Positions 18,278-28,998 of a DNA stretch of 64,000 nucleotides are shown here, one piece after another. Positions within the stretch are counted from its first letter, which is position 1. Every line of letters starts with the position of its first letter. The stretch is from NCBI RefSeq assembly GCF_009363715.1, contig NZ_CP045404.1, forward strand, positions 2,944,001 through 3,008,000, written 5' to 3'. The position numbers were made by a program, and so were the translations under genes. This stretch comes from Roseovarius sp. THAF9 (lineage in GTDB: Bacteria; Pseudomonadota; Alphaproteobacteria; Rhodobacterales; Rhodobacteraceae). The notes under the pieces are model-generated. The model did not search any database, was not told the origin of the DNA, and saw only the letters and a program-made list of their open reading frames with translations.

Positions 18278-18769
18278 ATGACCAACGCGCGCGACGCATT
18301 CATCGGGGCCATGCGACAGGTGGCCGCCACGGTCACCGTCGTCACCACCGACGGCGCCGCCGGCCGCGCGGGGGCGACGGTCAGCGCGTTCACCTCGCTG
18401 TCGGCCGATCCCCCTTCGGTGCTGGTCTGCCTCAAGGCCGACAGCACCATCGCCCGCGCGGTGGCATCGAACGGCGTTTTCTGCGTCAACATCCTGCCCG
18501 AGGACGCCGATCACCTCGCGCAGCGCTTCGCCGGCCTGTTCGACGCCGACACGCCCGACCGCTTCGAAGGGGTCGAGGTTTCGGAAACCGAATATGGCCC
18601 GCTTCTGCCCCGCGCCACGGCGTTTTCCTGCGCCCTCACGGACCGCCACGTTCACGGCAGCCACGCCATCTGCATCGGCGAAGTCACCGGCATCTCGGAC
18701 GCCGGGGAAAAACCGCTGACCTACATGAGTGGCACCTACCACATCGTCCGCCCCAAATCGCCGGTCTGA
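18278..18769 (+). CDS. Flavin reductase domain protein (FMN-binding)
   Basis: A 163-aa protein of the flavin reductase-like/HpaC family, which supplies reduced FMN or FAD to a partner monooxygenase or uses FMN itself. Visible features are the N-terminal MRQVAATVTVVTT, the flavin-binding stretch GATVSAFTSLSADPPSVLVCL, GVFCVNIL, and the C-terminal GDxx-type region ending LTYMSGTYHIV. AAGGG stands about 7 bases before ATG 18278. No partner oxygenase is adjacent. Confidence 0.9.
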   Translation: MTNARDAFIGAMRQVAATVTVVTTDGAAGRAGATVSAFTSLSADPPSVLVCLKADSTIARAVASNGVFCVNILPEDADHLAQRFAGLFDADTPDRFEGVEVSETEYGPLLPRATAFSCALTDRHVHGSHAICIGEVTGISDAGEKPLTYMSGTYHIVRPKSPV

Positions 18770-18918
18770 CCTCTCGCGCCTCTTCCCTTCGCCCCGCGCG
18801 ACGCCACAACCAAAACGCGATTTCCCCGCTTTTGGCACCATCTCGCTTTGCAGACGCCGCAATATGGCCCGGATTCGCGGTTAATACTTGGTCGACGACA
18901 GAGAAGAGGAACCGGGAC

Positions 18919-19539
18919 ATGGCCTATCTGGACTCCAACACCAAAGCGGGCTTGCACACCGTTGACATGACAGCCACCGCGCAGGGCCTCGTGGCCGGCG
19001 AGCGGTTCGAACGCTTCAAGGTCGAGGCGATGACCGAAATGGCCTTGCGTATCGCGGGCATCGTGATGGTCATGGGCTCGGTCACCATGTGGTTCTTCCT
19101 GCCGGTCGATCCCGAAACCGGCCGCCTGGCCGCGCACGGAATGATGGCCTCGCTCATGGCGCTGGCCGGCCTCGGCGTCTTCGTCTACGGCACCCGTGGC
19201 TTTCGCCGGCGCATGACGCTGGACATGCAGGCCGGCAAGCTGACCCTGACCAAGATCAACATGCACGACCAGGCCCGCGTCAGCCGCGTGCTCGACCTCG
19301 GCGCGATCGAAAGCATTTTCCTGCGCCGTCCGGCCCATGCCGGCGGCATGGCCACCCTGCTGGTGCGCGTCGCGGGCAAGTCGGCACCCGCCATAGCACT
19401 TTCCGGCGAAATCCACGAGATCGAGGAAGTCCACGCCGAGCTTTGCGCCGTGCTCAAGGGAACCAGCGCATGCGCCGTTCGCAAGCCCTCGCTGCGCATC
19501 TCGGACGGACCGGAACGCCCCAGGCGCATCGCCGCCTGA
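18919..19539 (+). CDS. Two-segment membrane protein, uncharacterised
   Basis: A 206-aa protein with two membrane segments at about 39-60 and 73-95 (ALRIAGIVMVMGSVTMWFFL; MMASLMALAGLGVFVYG), followed by a soluble C-terminal domain (about 100-185) with beta-strand character (KLTLTKINMHDQARVSRVLDL then ATLLVRVAG). AGAGGA stands about 8 bases before ATG 18919. No family is recognised; the layout resembles small bacterial PH-like membrane proteins, but that is a guess. Confidence 0.8.
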   Translation: MAYLDSNTKAGLHTVDMTATAQGLVAGERFERFKVEAMTEMALRIAGIVMVMGSVTMWFFLPVDPETGRLAAHGMMASLMALAGLGVFVYGTRGFRRRMTLDMQAGKLTLTKINMHDQARVSRVLDLGAIESIFLRRPAHAGGMATLLVRVAGKSAPAIALSGEIHEIEEVHAELCAVLKGTSACAVRKPSLRISDGPERPRRIAA

Positions 19540-19659
19540 AACGGCAACCGGCACCGACCCGCACGACCGGCACCGCCCCATAACAGGCCGGGGCTCCTCC
19601 GGATTGCCCTGGGACGGTCTTTGCCGCATTCTGATCCCGTTAACCAATTCGGGATTTGA

Positions 19660-20901
19660 ATGATGAAGCCTTTTTCGACGTTCCTGACGCTGGCCCTCGC
19701 CCTTTGCCTTTTCACCGCTGAAGCCGCATCCGCGCAGGACAACCCTGTTCAGGCCGCCCGCGCTGCTGGGCTTTACGGGATCACCCCCGACCTCAGCCGC
19801 CAGACCGGAAACGCACGCGCCCAAGAGGGGCAGGAGATCGCCTGGACCCGTTTCGGCATCCACTTCGAGGAATACAATAATCGCGCCTTTGTCGCCGCCC
19901 TCAAACCCGGCGGAGCCGCCGCATCGCAAGGCGCCAAGGTCGGCGATGTGTTGCGCGGCACCGATATCATGGGCGGCAGCGCGGGATTGACGGGCGTTCT
20001 GCAGGCCTTCGCCAGCGCGGCCTCCCGCGATACCCCCTCGGTCCTGCTTTACGTCTTCGATACCGACAGCGGCTGGCAGCGCGAATACCGCCTGACCGCC
20101 GCGGCGCCGGACGGAACCGTCGTCAGTATTCCGCCTGCATTGCGCGGGGCCGCCACCTCTCATGCCGGGCTGATGGCGATCCTGCGCGCCGACCCGGGTT
20201 TTGCCGATCCGGCCGATATCGCCTATGACGCGATGCTGGCGCTTCAGGCAATATCGAAACACGTCAAGGCCTGCTACGGTCCGAACGCCGTTGCGATCCC
20301 CGTCCAGATCACCACCACCACCACGACGCGCGACGGCTTCGGCATCATCAAGGATACCGAAACCGACCAGTACGGAGAGTTACTGCGCGTCCGGCCGGAA
20401 TTCGCGTCCTGGGCCCGGTCCAATCTGCGCATCTACCAGACCCAGCCGATCTCGACCGTGCGCAGCGCGGTTCTGGAACTCATCTCGCAACAGGGCTGCG
20501 ACGGCGAAGGCGTCCGCCAGCTTGAGGCCGGTCTGGCCAAGGTGATGAACGTCGCCCTGCCCGAGCCTGCGCCCGCGCCGCAAACTGGCGGCATCCCGGA
20601 CACGGCCGATGCCTTCATCGCGCAATGCTACCCGCTGATGATCCAGCGGATGCAAAGCAAGGGCCATATGGCGTCAGAGCGGTCGACGGCGCAGATCTGC
20701 CTTTGCCAGGAACATGCCGCGCGCGCCCTCGACGACGCGGCGCTTTATGCCAGTCTCAAGAATGCCGATGACAGCTACTACATCGCGAATCCCGACCTGC
20801 ACGGCCGTTTCGACCGGTCCTTCATGGAATGCTTCCGCGCCCCCGAAGGCTCCGCGCTGCGCGACAGGGTCGAGGCGCTCTGGCGCGAGATGAATATCTG
20901 A
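19660..20901 (+). CDS. Secreted PDZ-like protein, uncharacterised
   Basis: A 413-aa protein with a clear signal peptide (MMKPFSTFLTLALALCLFTA...ASAQ). A segment at about 65-135 (FVAALKPGGAAASQGAKVGDVL) looks like a PDZ domain. A Thr-rich stretch (TTTTTTRDGFG) and two Cys-containing regions near the C-terminus (AQICLCQEH; SFMECFRAP) follow. No protease catalytic triad is visible. It is probably periplasmic. Its end is marked by a strong bidirectional terminator shared with groL. Confidence 0.8.
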   Translation: MMKPFSTFLTLALALCLFTAEAASAQDNPVQAARAAGLYGITPDLSRQTGNARAQEGQEIAWTRFGIHFEEYNNRAFVAALKPGGAAASQGAKVGDVLRGTDIMGGSAGLTGVLQAFASAASRDTPSVLLYVFDTDSGWQREYRLTAAAPDGTVVSIPPALRGAATSHAGLMAILRADPGFADPADIAYDAMLALQAISKHVKACYGPNAVAIPVQITTTTTTRDGFGIIKDTETDQYGELLRVRPEFASWARSNLRIYQTQPISTVRSAVLELISQQGCDGEGVRQLEAGLAKVMNVALPEPAPAPQTGGIPDTADAFIAQCYPLMIQRMQSKGHMASERSTAQICLCQEHAARALDDAALYASLKNADDSYYIANPDLHGRFDRSFMECFRAPEGSALRDRVEALWREMNI

Positions 20902-20925
20902 AACCGGCCCCTACCGGCCGACAAA

Positions 20926-20962
20926 AAAGGGCCGCCCCGAACGGGACGGCCCTCTTTTTTTC
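20926..20962. terminator. Bidirectional Rho-independent terminator between convergent genes
   Basis: Stem GGGCCG-x-CCC / GGG-x-CGGCCC with a GAAC loop and one mismatch, followed by CTTTTTTTT on the plus strand and preceded by six A, which read as a T run on the minus strand. It serves the secreted PDZ-like gene and probably groL. Confidence 0.88.
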
Positions 20963-21008
20963 TGCGGCACCCTCTCGGCATTTGACTGCGCCAAAGGCCT
21001 ACAGGGGG

Positions 21009-21034
21009 CGTCACTTGCGTAACCGCAAGTGACG
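21009..21034. other. Perfect 11-bp stem-loop directly after groL
   Basis: CGTCACTTGCG, loop TAAC, CGCAAGTGACG, four bases after the groL stop. On the minus strand it lacks a T run, so it is more likely to protect the 3' end of the groESL mRNA than to terminate by itself. On the plus strand it is followed by TTTCTT and could back up the terminator at 20926-20962. Confidence 0.75.
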
Positions 21035-21038
21035 TTTC

Positions 21039-22688
<1,650 letters not shown>

Positions 22689-22745
22689 TTAAGTCGCTCC
22701 TGATGTTTTTGGTTGATGTTCAGCTTAGGATACGATCCGTGGCGT

Positions 22746-23057
22746 TCAGGCGGCTTGCGCGGCCTTCGCGTCGGTCGTCACACCCAGGATGTCGCTCTCT
22801 TTCATGATCAGCAGCTCTTCGCCGTCGATCGTGATTTCCGTGCCCGACCATTTGCCGAACAGGATGCGGTCGCCGACGGAAACGGCCATCTCGATCAGCT
22901 CGCCGTTATCCTTGCGGGCGCCATCGCCAACAGCAACGACTTCACCTTCGCTGGGTTTTTCCTTGGCACTGTCGGGGATAATCAGCCCACCAGCGGTTTT
23001 TTCTTCGCTCTCAACGCGGCGTACAAGCACGCGGTCATGCAGCGGTTTGAATGCCAT
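22746..23057 (-). CDS. groS: Co-chaperonin GroES (Hsp10)
   Basis: Lid of the GroEL chamber. The 103-aa product has the family start [38 protein letters not shown] in outline, with the mobile loop at about 17-33, and ends [10 protein letters not shown] and a short Ala-rich tail. AAGGAG stands 9 bases before ATG 23057. It is the first gene of the operon, downstream of a sigma-70-like promoter and CIRCE. Confidence 0.98.
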   Translation of the reverse strand: MAFKPLHDRVLVRRVESEEKTAGGLIIPDSAKEKPSEGEVVAVGDGARKDNGELIEMAVSVGDRILFGKWSGTEITIDGEELLIMKESDILGVTTDAKAAQAA

Positions 23058-23109
23058 AGCTTTTGCTCCTTGGCTATCAAGTTTCCCTCAAGCCTCCCTG
23101 CGGAGGCCG

Positions 23110-23136
23110 TTATCACTCACCGTAGTCGAGTGCTAA
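23110..23136. promoter_or_regulatory. CIRCE operator (HrcA binding site)
   Basis: TTATCACTC, nine bases, GAGTGCTAA. This matches the CIRCE consensus TTAGCACTC-N9-GAGTGCTAA with one difference. It lies immediately downstream of the -10 element of the groESL promoter, in the expected position for HrcA repression of groESL. Confidence 0.96.
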
Positions 23137-23143
23137 CGGCGCA

Positions 23144-23172
23144 TAGCTAAGGAGCGATCACGAAGCTGTCAA
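23144..23172 (-). promoter_or_regulatory. groESL promoter, sigma-70 type
   Basis: On the minus strand a perfect -35 TTGACA (23172-23167) is followed by a 17-base spacer and a weaker -10 TAGCTA (23149-23144). Transcription would start near 23137, at the edge of the CIRCE element, leaving a leader of about 80 bases before groS. Confidence 0.8.
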
Positions 23173-23274
23173 CATGAGTCTGACAAAATTTTGTGCCGCC
23201 AGGCACGGGGCGTTGTTGCACGCATCGCCTTGCCCCTCTACATCTTGTTTGAGCCACGTAAAACAAGGGGTCAG

Positions 23275-24297
23275 ATGATGAAAACTTTCCGCATTGCTCT
23301 GCTGGCTCCCTTATGTTTCGCGCTGGGCTTCGCCCTGCCCGCCGCCGCGCAAGAAACCCAAGGCAACAACTGCGGCGGCGCCGACCTGATCGACGCGCTG
23401 GACCCCGGCACGCGCAAAAAGCTGGAGCGCGAAGCCGCGGCGATGCCCCATTCCGAGGGGATCCAGTGGCAGGCCAAGCGCGGCGACACGGTGATCGACA
23501 TTTTCGGCACCTATCACTTCGAACACCGCCTGACCGACGCGCATCTTCAGCGGCTGGAGCCGATCATCACCGCTGCCGACAAGATATACCTTGAAATCTC
23601 CAACGACGACCAGATGGCGATGCAGCGGGCGATGGCCGAAAACCCGTCGCTCATGTTCATCACCGAGGGCCCCACCCTGCCCGACCTTCTGGGCGAGGAA
23701 GACTGGCAGCAGTACCGCGAAGAGATGCAGGCCCGCATGATCCCCGGCTTCATGGCCGCCAAGTTCAAGCCGCTCTGGGCCGGGATGATGCTGGGCATCG
23801 GCCCGTGCGAGGCGCAGGCCGGCGCATTCGAGGCCAAGGGCATCGACATGCTGGTCGGCGACCGCGCCGCCGAGGTGGGCAATCCCAGCCGCTCGCTCGA
23901 AGAGTTCGACGCCCTTCTGACCCTGCTCGACAGCTTCCCGATGGACGACCAGATCGAGATGATCCGCATGTCGCTCGCCTGGCCCGGCGACATGAACGAT
24001 CTCTCCTACACGATCCGCGAACGCTACCTTTCCGAAGAGATCGCGATGACGCTGGTGTTCTCGCGCTACGTGTCCGAGGAATATGGCGGCGAGGCCGGGG
24101 CCGAGGGCTTCGCCATGGTCGAGGACCTGCTGCTTGAAAAACGCAACCTCGGCTGGATCGACCGGCTGGAGGCGCAGGTCGCCCCGGGCGACCACGTCCT
24201 CATCGCCGTGGGCGCCGGACACCTGCCCGGCGAGGTCGGCATCCTCAAGCTGCTGGAAGACAAGGGCTACACCGTCACACGCATGGAACAACTCTAA
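23275..24297 (+). CDS. TraB/GumN family secreted protein
   Basis: A 340-aa protein with a signal peptide (FRIALLAPLCFALGFALPAAAQ) and the TraB/GumN layout: an early GTYHFEHR motif, a middle segment with KPLWAGMMLGIGPCEAQAG, EAKGIDMLVGDRA, and a late VGAGHLPGEVGILKLLEDKGYTV. The family is related to the TIKI protease fold, with metal-binding GxxH motifs, but bacterial members are not characterised well. Start ATG 23275 or ATG 23278; AGGGG stands 4 or 7 bases before them. It is divergent from groESL. Confidence 0.88.
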   Translation: MMKTFRIALLAPLCFALGFALPAAAQETQGNNCGGADLIDALDPGTRKKLEREAAAMPHSEGIQWQAKRGDTVIDIFGTYHFEHRLTDAHLQRLEPIITAADKIYLEISNDDQMAMQRAMAENPSLMFITEGPTLPDLLGEEDWQQYREEMQARMIPGFMAAKFKPLWAGMMLGIGPCEAQAGAFEAKGIDMLVGDRAAEVGNPSRSLEEFDALLTLLDSFPMDDQIEMIRMSLAWPGDMNDLSYTIRERYLSEEIAMTLVFSRYVSEEYGGEAGAEGFAMVEDLLLEKRNLGWIDRLEAQVAPGDHVLIAVGAGHLPGEVGILKLLEDKGYTVTRMEQL

Positions 24298-24337
24298 GCC
24301 CTACCGCCCTTCCCGCCCCGGACGTGATCCGGGACCT

Positions 24338-24362
24338 CGTAGGGTGGGCGAAAACCCAAGCG
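24338..24362 (+). repeat. GGGTGGG...AAAACCCA intergenic motif, copy 1
   Basis: GTAGGGTGGGCG-AAAACCCAAGCG, nearly identical to the element at 55096-55117. It contains the small inverted repeat GGGT/ACCC around GGGCGAAA. It lies between the convergent ends of the TraB/GumN gene and meaB. Confidence 0.7.
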
Positions 24363-24487
24363 CCCTGCGTTAACCACCCCTTAACCATGCACCCTCCGTT
24401 CACGGGCGTTCCCGCGCCCGCCGCACCGCCGCAATACCACCCGAACACCGACGCGATACCGACGCGGGTTTCGCCGCTCCGGTCCGA

Positions 24488-25474
24488 TTAACCCTTTGAT
24501 TCGGAGAGCTGATCCAACACCCGCTGCGCCGCCACGCTGGGCACCGTGCGCCCCGCCGCCACGTCCTCGGCGCCCTCTTCCATCAGCGCCCGCGCCTCGG
24601 GTGTGTCCAGTTGCGCCATCAGGCCCCGCTTCACTTCCTCGCCGAACCAGTACCGCGCCTGCGCCTCGCGCCGTGCATCGAAATGCCCGTTCTCACGGCG
24701 CCAGTCGACCAGCGCAGTCATCTCGTCCCAAGCCGCTTTCAGCCCCTCGTCCTGCAAGGCCGACACCATCATCGCCTTGGGAAACCCCTCCGGGTCCTGC
24801 GGCCGTTTGCGCAGCAACCGCAACGCCCCGGAATAGTCGCTGCAGGTCCGCGTCGCCGCCGACTTCAGCTCGCCATCGGCCTTGTTTACAAGGATCAGAT
24901 CGGCAATCTCCATGATCCCGCGCTTCACCCCTTGCAACTCGTCGCCGCCCGCCGGGGCCAGCAGCAGCAGGAACAGATCGCACATCTCCGACACCACCGT
25001 CTCGGACTGCCCCACGCCCACCGTCTCGATCAGCACCACGTCAAAGCCTGCCGCCTCGCACAGCGTCACCGCCTCGCGCGTGCGCCGCGCCACGCCACCC
25101 AGATGCGTCTGGCTGGGCGACGGGCGGATGAACGCGCCGGGCTCGCGGCTCAGCCGCTCCATCCGCGTCTTGTCGCCCAGGATCGACCCGCCCGACCGCG
25201 CCGAACTCGGGTCCACCGCTAGCACCGCCACGCGCAGCCCCATGCCGGTCAGCATCATGCCAAACGCCTCGATAAACGTGCTTTTTCCCACTCCGGGCGT
25301 GCCCGACAGACCAATGCGGATCGCCTGCTTGCCATGCCCCGCGACCCGGTCCAGCAGGGCCTGCGCTGCCTCGCGATGATCGGCACGCCCGCTTTCCACC
25401 AGCGTGATCGCACGCGCCAGCGCCCGGCGTTCCCGCGCCACCAACTGTTCGGCAAGCTTTTCAGTATCGGTCAT
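24488..25474 (-). CDS. meaB: Methylmalonyl-CoA mutase-associated GTPase MeaB
   Basis: G3E-family GTPase that protects and gates adenosylcobalamin loading of methylmalonyl-CoA mutase. The 328-aa product has Walker A GTPGVGKS at 58-65, the switch regions VLAVDPSSARSGGSILGDKTRM and IETVGVGQSE, and the guanine-specificity motif VNKAD. The mutase genes are not in this window. It is divergent from the DUF3108 gene; the 260-base gap shows nothing I can name beyond likely promoters. Confidence 0.95.
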   Translation of the reverse strand: MTDTEKLAEQLVARERRALARAITLVESGRADHREAAQALLDRVAGHGKQAIRIGLSGTPGVGKSTFIEAFGMMLTGMGLRVAVLAVDPSSARSGGSILGDKTRMERLSREPGAFIRPSPSQTHLGGVARRTREAVTLCEAAGFDVVLIETVGVGQSETVVSEMCDLFLLLLAPAGGDELQGVKRGIMEIADLILVNKADGELKSAATRTCSDYSGALRLLRKRPQDPEGFPKAMMVSALQDEGLKAAWDEMTALVDWRRENGHFDARREAQARYWFGEEVKRGLMAQLDTPEARALMEEGAEDVAAGRTVPSVAAQRVLDQLSESKG

Positions 25475-25734
25475 CGCGAGTCGTCTCCTCCGGTCCGGAT
25501 CGCCGCATTGCGATCCCTGTCAGGGCCTTCCGCCTTGTGCCCCAGCCGGGCCGGAAATGTCCAGCAACCGCGGCAGGCCTCGGCACCGCCGGGCCGGTTT
25601 ACGAATTCCTAACCACTTGTGAACCACACTCCCCCACGGACCCACTGCAGATGCCGGGATGAAATCCGGGCTGACTGTGCTACGCTAAGCCTTGCGCCAT
25701 GCCCTTTCACGGATGCAATGCAAGAGGCCCGCAC

Positions 25735-26457
25735 GTGACAGTTAAGACCCGGTTAACCAATATCGCCCTCGCGGCGCTTCTTACCGCGCTCGGCACGACC
25801 ACCGCGCTCGCGGACAGCAGCCAGGCCCGCTACGACGTACGCCTGATCGGCGCCAAGGTCGGCGAAATGGCCATGGCCAGCAACGAAACGGCCAGCGCCT
25901 ACAGCACCCGCGCCCGCTTCGCCACCACGGGTGCTGTGTCCGCTCTCAAGCGGGCCAGCTTCGACCTCTCCGCCAAGGGCCGCAAGTCCGGCAATCGCCT
26001 TGTCCCCACCCGCTATTCCGAGGTGACGTCCGAGGGCCGCCGTTCGACCAACCTCAAGATCGCCTTTTCCGGCGGCGTCGCCACCCGCGTCACCGGCGAC
26101 ACCGGCAGCAGCGCACCCGCCGTCAATCCACGCTCCCTGCCCGGCGCCTACGACCCGTTGACGGCGCTCTATGCCGCCCTGCGCGATCAGGCCCCGAGCG
26201 AGCTTTGTTCTTTGAATTCAGATGTTTACGACGGCCACCGCCACGCCCGCCTCAGCCTCACCAGCCGCAAGGCACTGGGTGGCGGTCGCATCCAATGCTC
26301 GGGCCAGTACCGACGCATCGCCGGCTATTCCGAGCGCGAGCTACGCCACAGCACGGCGCCCGTGTCGATCATCTATGTCCCGAAGGGGAACGCCATGCGC
26401 GCCGACACCGTGATCGTGCGCACCCGCTATGGCAAAGTGTCGATGCATCGCCGATAA
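25735..26457 (+). CDS. DUF3108 domain protein, secreted
   Basis: A 240-aa protein with a signal peptide (LTNIALAALLTALGTTTALA) and the DUF3108 layout: RYDVRLIGAKVGEMAMASN at the start, a KRASFDLSAKGRKSGNRLVP region, and a C-terminal PVSIIYVP...ADTVIVRTRYGKVSM. A periplasmic beta-rich fold is expected; the function is unknown. I start it at the GTG at 25735, 7 bases after AAGAGG, because the upstream ATG at 25699 adds a non-signal extension. It ends seven bases before hrpB and is probably cotranscribed with it. Confidence 0.85.
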   Translation: MTVKTRLTNIALAALLTALGTTTALADSSQARYDVRLIGAKVGEMAMASNETASAYSTRARFATTGAVSALKRASFDLSAKGRKSGNRLVPTRYSEVTSEGRRSTNLKIAFSGGVATRVTGDTGSSAPAVNPRSLPGAYDPLTALYAALRDQAPSELCSLNSDVYDGHRHARLSLTSRKALGGGRIQCSGQYRRIAGYSERELRHSTAPVSIIYVPKGNAMRADTVIVRTRYGKVSMHRR

Positions 26458-26464
26458 GGCGGTC

Positions 26465-28909
26465 ATGACCCGGCAGAAACTTCCCATAGACGACGCCATC
26501 CCGGCGCTTCTGACCGCGCTGCGTGACACCGGGCGCGCTGTGCTGCAAGCGCCCCCCGGCGCGGGCAAGACCACCGTCGTCCCCCTTGAAATGCTGGCCG
26601 CAAACCTCACCACCGGCTGCATCGTCATGCTGGAGCCCCGCCGCCTCGCCGCCCGCGCCGCGGCCGAGCGCATGGCGGCGACCTTGGGCGAAAAGGCAGG
26701 CGAAACAGTGGGCTACCGAGTCCGCGGCGACGCCAAAGTCTCCGAGGCGACCCGCATCGAGGTCGTCACCGAAGGCATCCTCACCCGCCGCATCCAATCC
26801 GACCCCGAACTCACCGGCATCGGCGCGGTGATCTTCGACGAGTTCCACGAACGCTCCCTCAACGCCGATCTGGGCCTTGCCCTCTGCCTCGAAGTTGCCG
26901 GCGCCCTGCGCGACGACCTGCTGCTCTTGGCCATGTCCGCAACGCTCGACGCCGCCCCGGTGGCCGAGCTGATGCAGGCCCCCATAGTCACCTCCGAAGG
27001 CCGCAGCTTCCCGGTCGAGACCCGCCATCTCGACGCGCCAACGCTCAAGAAAACAAGGTGGGACGCGGCCCTCGCCGACCTTGTGACGAAAGCCGTCTCC
27101 GAGACCACTGGCGGCGTTCTCGTTTTCCTCCCCGGCGAAGGCGAGATCCGCCGGACCGACGCACTCCTGAAAGACCGCCTTCCGCCCGACTGTCACATCC
27201 GCCCCCTCTTCGGTGCGATGGACTTCGCCGCCCAACGCGCCGCCATCGCTCCCGCAATCGAAGGCCGCAAGGTGGTCCTCGCGACCTCCATCGCCGAAAC
27301 CTCGCTGACCATCGAGGATATCCGCGTGGTGGTCGACGGCGGCAAGTCCCGCCGCGCCCGGTTCGACCCCGGCTCCGGCATGTCGCGGCTGGTGACCGAG
27401 CCCGTCACCCGCGCCGAGGCCACGCAACGCGCAGGCCGCGCGGGGCGCGTCGCGGAAGGCACCTGCTACCGCCTGTGGACCAAGGGAGAGGAAGGCGCTC
27501 TGCCCGCCTATCCCCCTGCCGAAATCGAGGCGACCGACCTTTCGGGCCTCGCCCTCGAACTGGCGCTCTGGGGCGCCACCCCGGACGACCTGCCCTTCCT
27601 CACCCCGCCTAATCCCGGCAGCTATGCCGAGGCGCAGGCGCTGCTGCACATGCTGGGTGCTCTGGACGCGACCCACCGCATTACCGAGCATGGCAAGGCA
27701 TTGGCCAAGCTTCCCCTGCATCCCCGCCTTGCCCATATGCTGGGCACCGCCGGGCCCGACGCGGCCCTGCTCGCTGCATTGCTGGCCGGCCGCGACCCCC
27801 TGCCGCGCGGCGCCCCAGTAGACCTCACCCTGCGCATGGCCGCCCTGCGAGACCTCAAGGGCCGCCACCCGCATCCCGCCAACCACGGCGCGGTGATGCG
27901 CATCCGTGCGGAAGCCAAGCGCTTGGCCGCACAGGCAAAATCGACACCGAAAGGCTGGATGAGCGACGCCGAATGCGCGGCCCTCGCCTACCCTGACCGC
28001 ATCGGTCTGCGCCGCAAGGGCGACGCCCCCCGCTTCGTTCTGTCGGGCGGCAAGGGCGCGCTTTTGCCCGACGAAGACCCCCTCGCCGGTCAACGCCTGC
28101 TGGTCGCCACCGACCTCGACGGCAACCCGCGCGAGGCCCGCATCCGGCAGGCCATCGCGCTTTCCGAGTCCGAACTTCGCGCGCTTTTTGCAGACCAGAT
28201 CGCTTGGCAGGATGTCTGCCAATGGGACCGACGCGAGCGCCGTGTGTTGGCCCGCAAACAGGAACGCTTCGGCGCGCTGGTTCTGGACGACCGCATGTGG
28301 AAGGACGCCCCCGACGACGCCGTAGCCCTTGCCATGCTGGACGGTATCCGCGACCTCGGCCTCAAATGGTCCGACCCCGCCCGCCGCTTCGCCGCCCGCG
28401 TCGCCCTCTTGCGCGAGGCGGGCGAGGACCTGCCCGATATGTCCGACGCCGCCCTTCTGGACGAGCTTGAGACTTGGCTCTTGCCCTATATCACCGGCCT
28501 CAAGACCGCCGCTGACTGGAAATCATTCGACATGCTGGACGCCCTGCGCGCCCGGCTCTCCTACGACCAGATGCAGCGCGTCGATGCTGCCGCCCCGGCG
28601 CATTTCACCACGCCCCTCGGCCGCCGCATCCCCATCGACTATTCCGGCGACCATCCCGAGATCTCGCTGCGGCTGCAGGAAATGTTCGGCCAGACCACGC
28701 ACCCCACCGTGGGCCGCACGCCCTTGCGCGTCACGCTCCTGTCGCCCGCAGGCCGCCCGGTGCAGACCACGCTCGACATTCCCGGCTTCTGGGACAGTTC
28801 CTATGCAGACGTGCGAAAGGATATGCGCGGGCATTATCCCAAGCACCCCTGGCCCGAAAACCCGCGCGAGGCCGACCCGACCCTGCGCGCCAAACGCCGC
28901 AACTCCTGA
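26465..28909 (+). CDS. hrpB: ATP-dependent helicase HrpB
   Basis: DExH-box (DEAH/RHA-like) helicase. The 814-aa product has Walker A GAGKTT at 32-37, motif II in the HrpB form DEFHER at 125-130, SAT at 158-160, motif VI QRAGRAGR at 321-328, and the long C-terminal HrpB-specific region ending PYWPENPRE-like (here HPWPENPRE). Length fits the family. The ATG at 26465 follows AAGG at 5 bases. The physiological RNA substrate is not established in most bacteria. Confidence 0.96.
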   Translation: MTRQKLPIDDAIPALLTALRDTGRAVLQAPPGAGKTTVVPLEMLAANLTTGCIVMLEPRRLAARAAAERMAATLGEKAGETVGYRVRGDAKVSEATRIEVVTEGILTRRIQSDPELTGIGAVIFDEFHERSLNADLGLALCLEVAGALRDDLLLLAMSATLDAAPVAELMQAPIVTSEGRSFPVETRHLDAPTLKKTRWDAALADLVTKAVSETTGGVLVFLPGEGEIRRTDALLKDRLPPDCHIRPLFGAMDFAAQRAAIAPAIEGRKVVLATSIAETSLTIEDIRVVVDGGKSRRARFDPGSGMSRLVTEPVTRAEATQRAGRAGRVAEGTCYRLWTKGEEGALPAYPPAEIEATDLSGLALELALWGATPDDLPFLTPPNPGSYAEAQALLHMLGALDATHRITEHGKALAKLPLHPRLAHMLGTAGPDAALLAALLAGRDPLPRGAPVDLTLRMAALRDLKGRHPHPANHGAVMRIRAEAKRLAAQAKSTPKGWMSDAECAALAYPDRIGLRRKGDAPRFVLSGGKGALLPDEDPLAGQRLLVATDLDGNPREARIRQAIALSESELRALFADQIAWQDVCQWDRRERRVLARKQERFGALVLDDRMWKDAPDDAVALAMLDGIRDLGLKWSDPARRFAARVALLREAGEDLPDMSDAALLDELETWLLPYITGLKTAADWKSFDMLDALRARLSYDQMQRVDAAAPAHFTTPLGRRIPIDYSGDHPEISLRLQEMFGQTTHPTVGRTPLRVTLLSPAGRPVQTTLDIPGFWDSSYADVRKDMRGHYPKHPWPENPREADPTLRAKRRNS

Positions 28910-28918
28910 CTAATTCAG

Positions 28919-28945
28919 GAAAATTAAACGCAAAGTTTGATTTTC
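28919..28945. terminator. Stem-loop after hrpB, possible terminator
   Basis: GAAAATTAAAC, loop GCAAA, GTTTGATTTTC: ten matched pairs and one G-U wobble. It lies ten bases after the hrpB stop. The T-rich right arm is not followed by a longer T run, so termination is probable but not certain. Confidence 0.6.
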
Positions 28946-28998
28946 GGCGCAAGAAACGTATATACTTTTTTGAAAAGACGTAAGACGCGAGCAGAACC

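Noticed and set aside
26369..28222. 617-codon minus-strand frame opposite hrpB
   Set aside because: Antisense to the hrpB frame with all helicase motifs; Gly/Arg/Ala-rich shadow.
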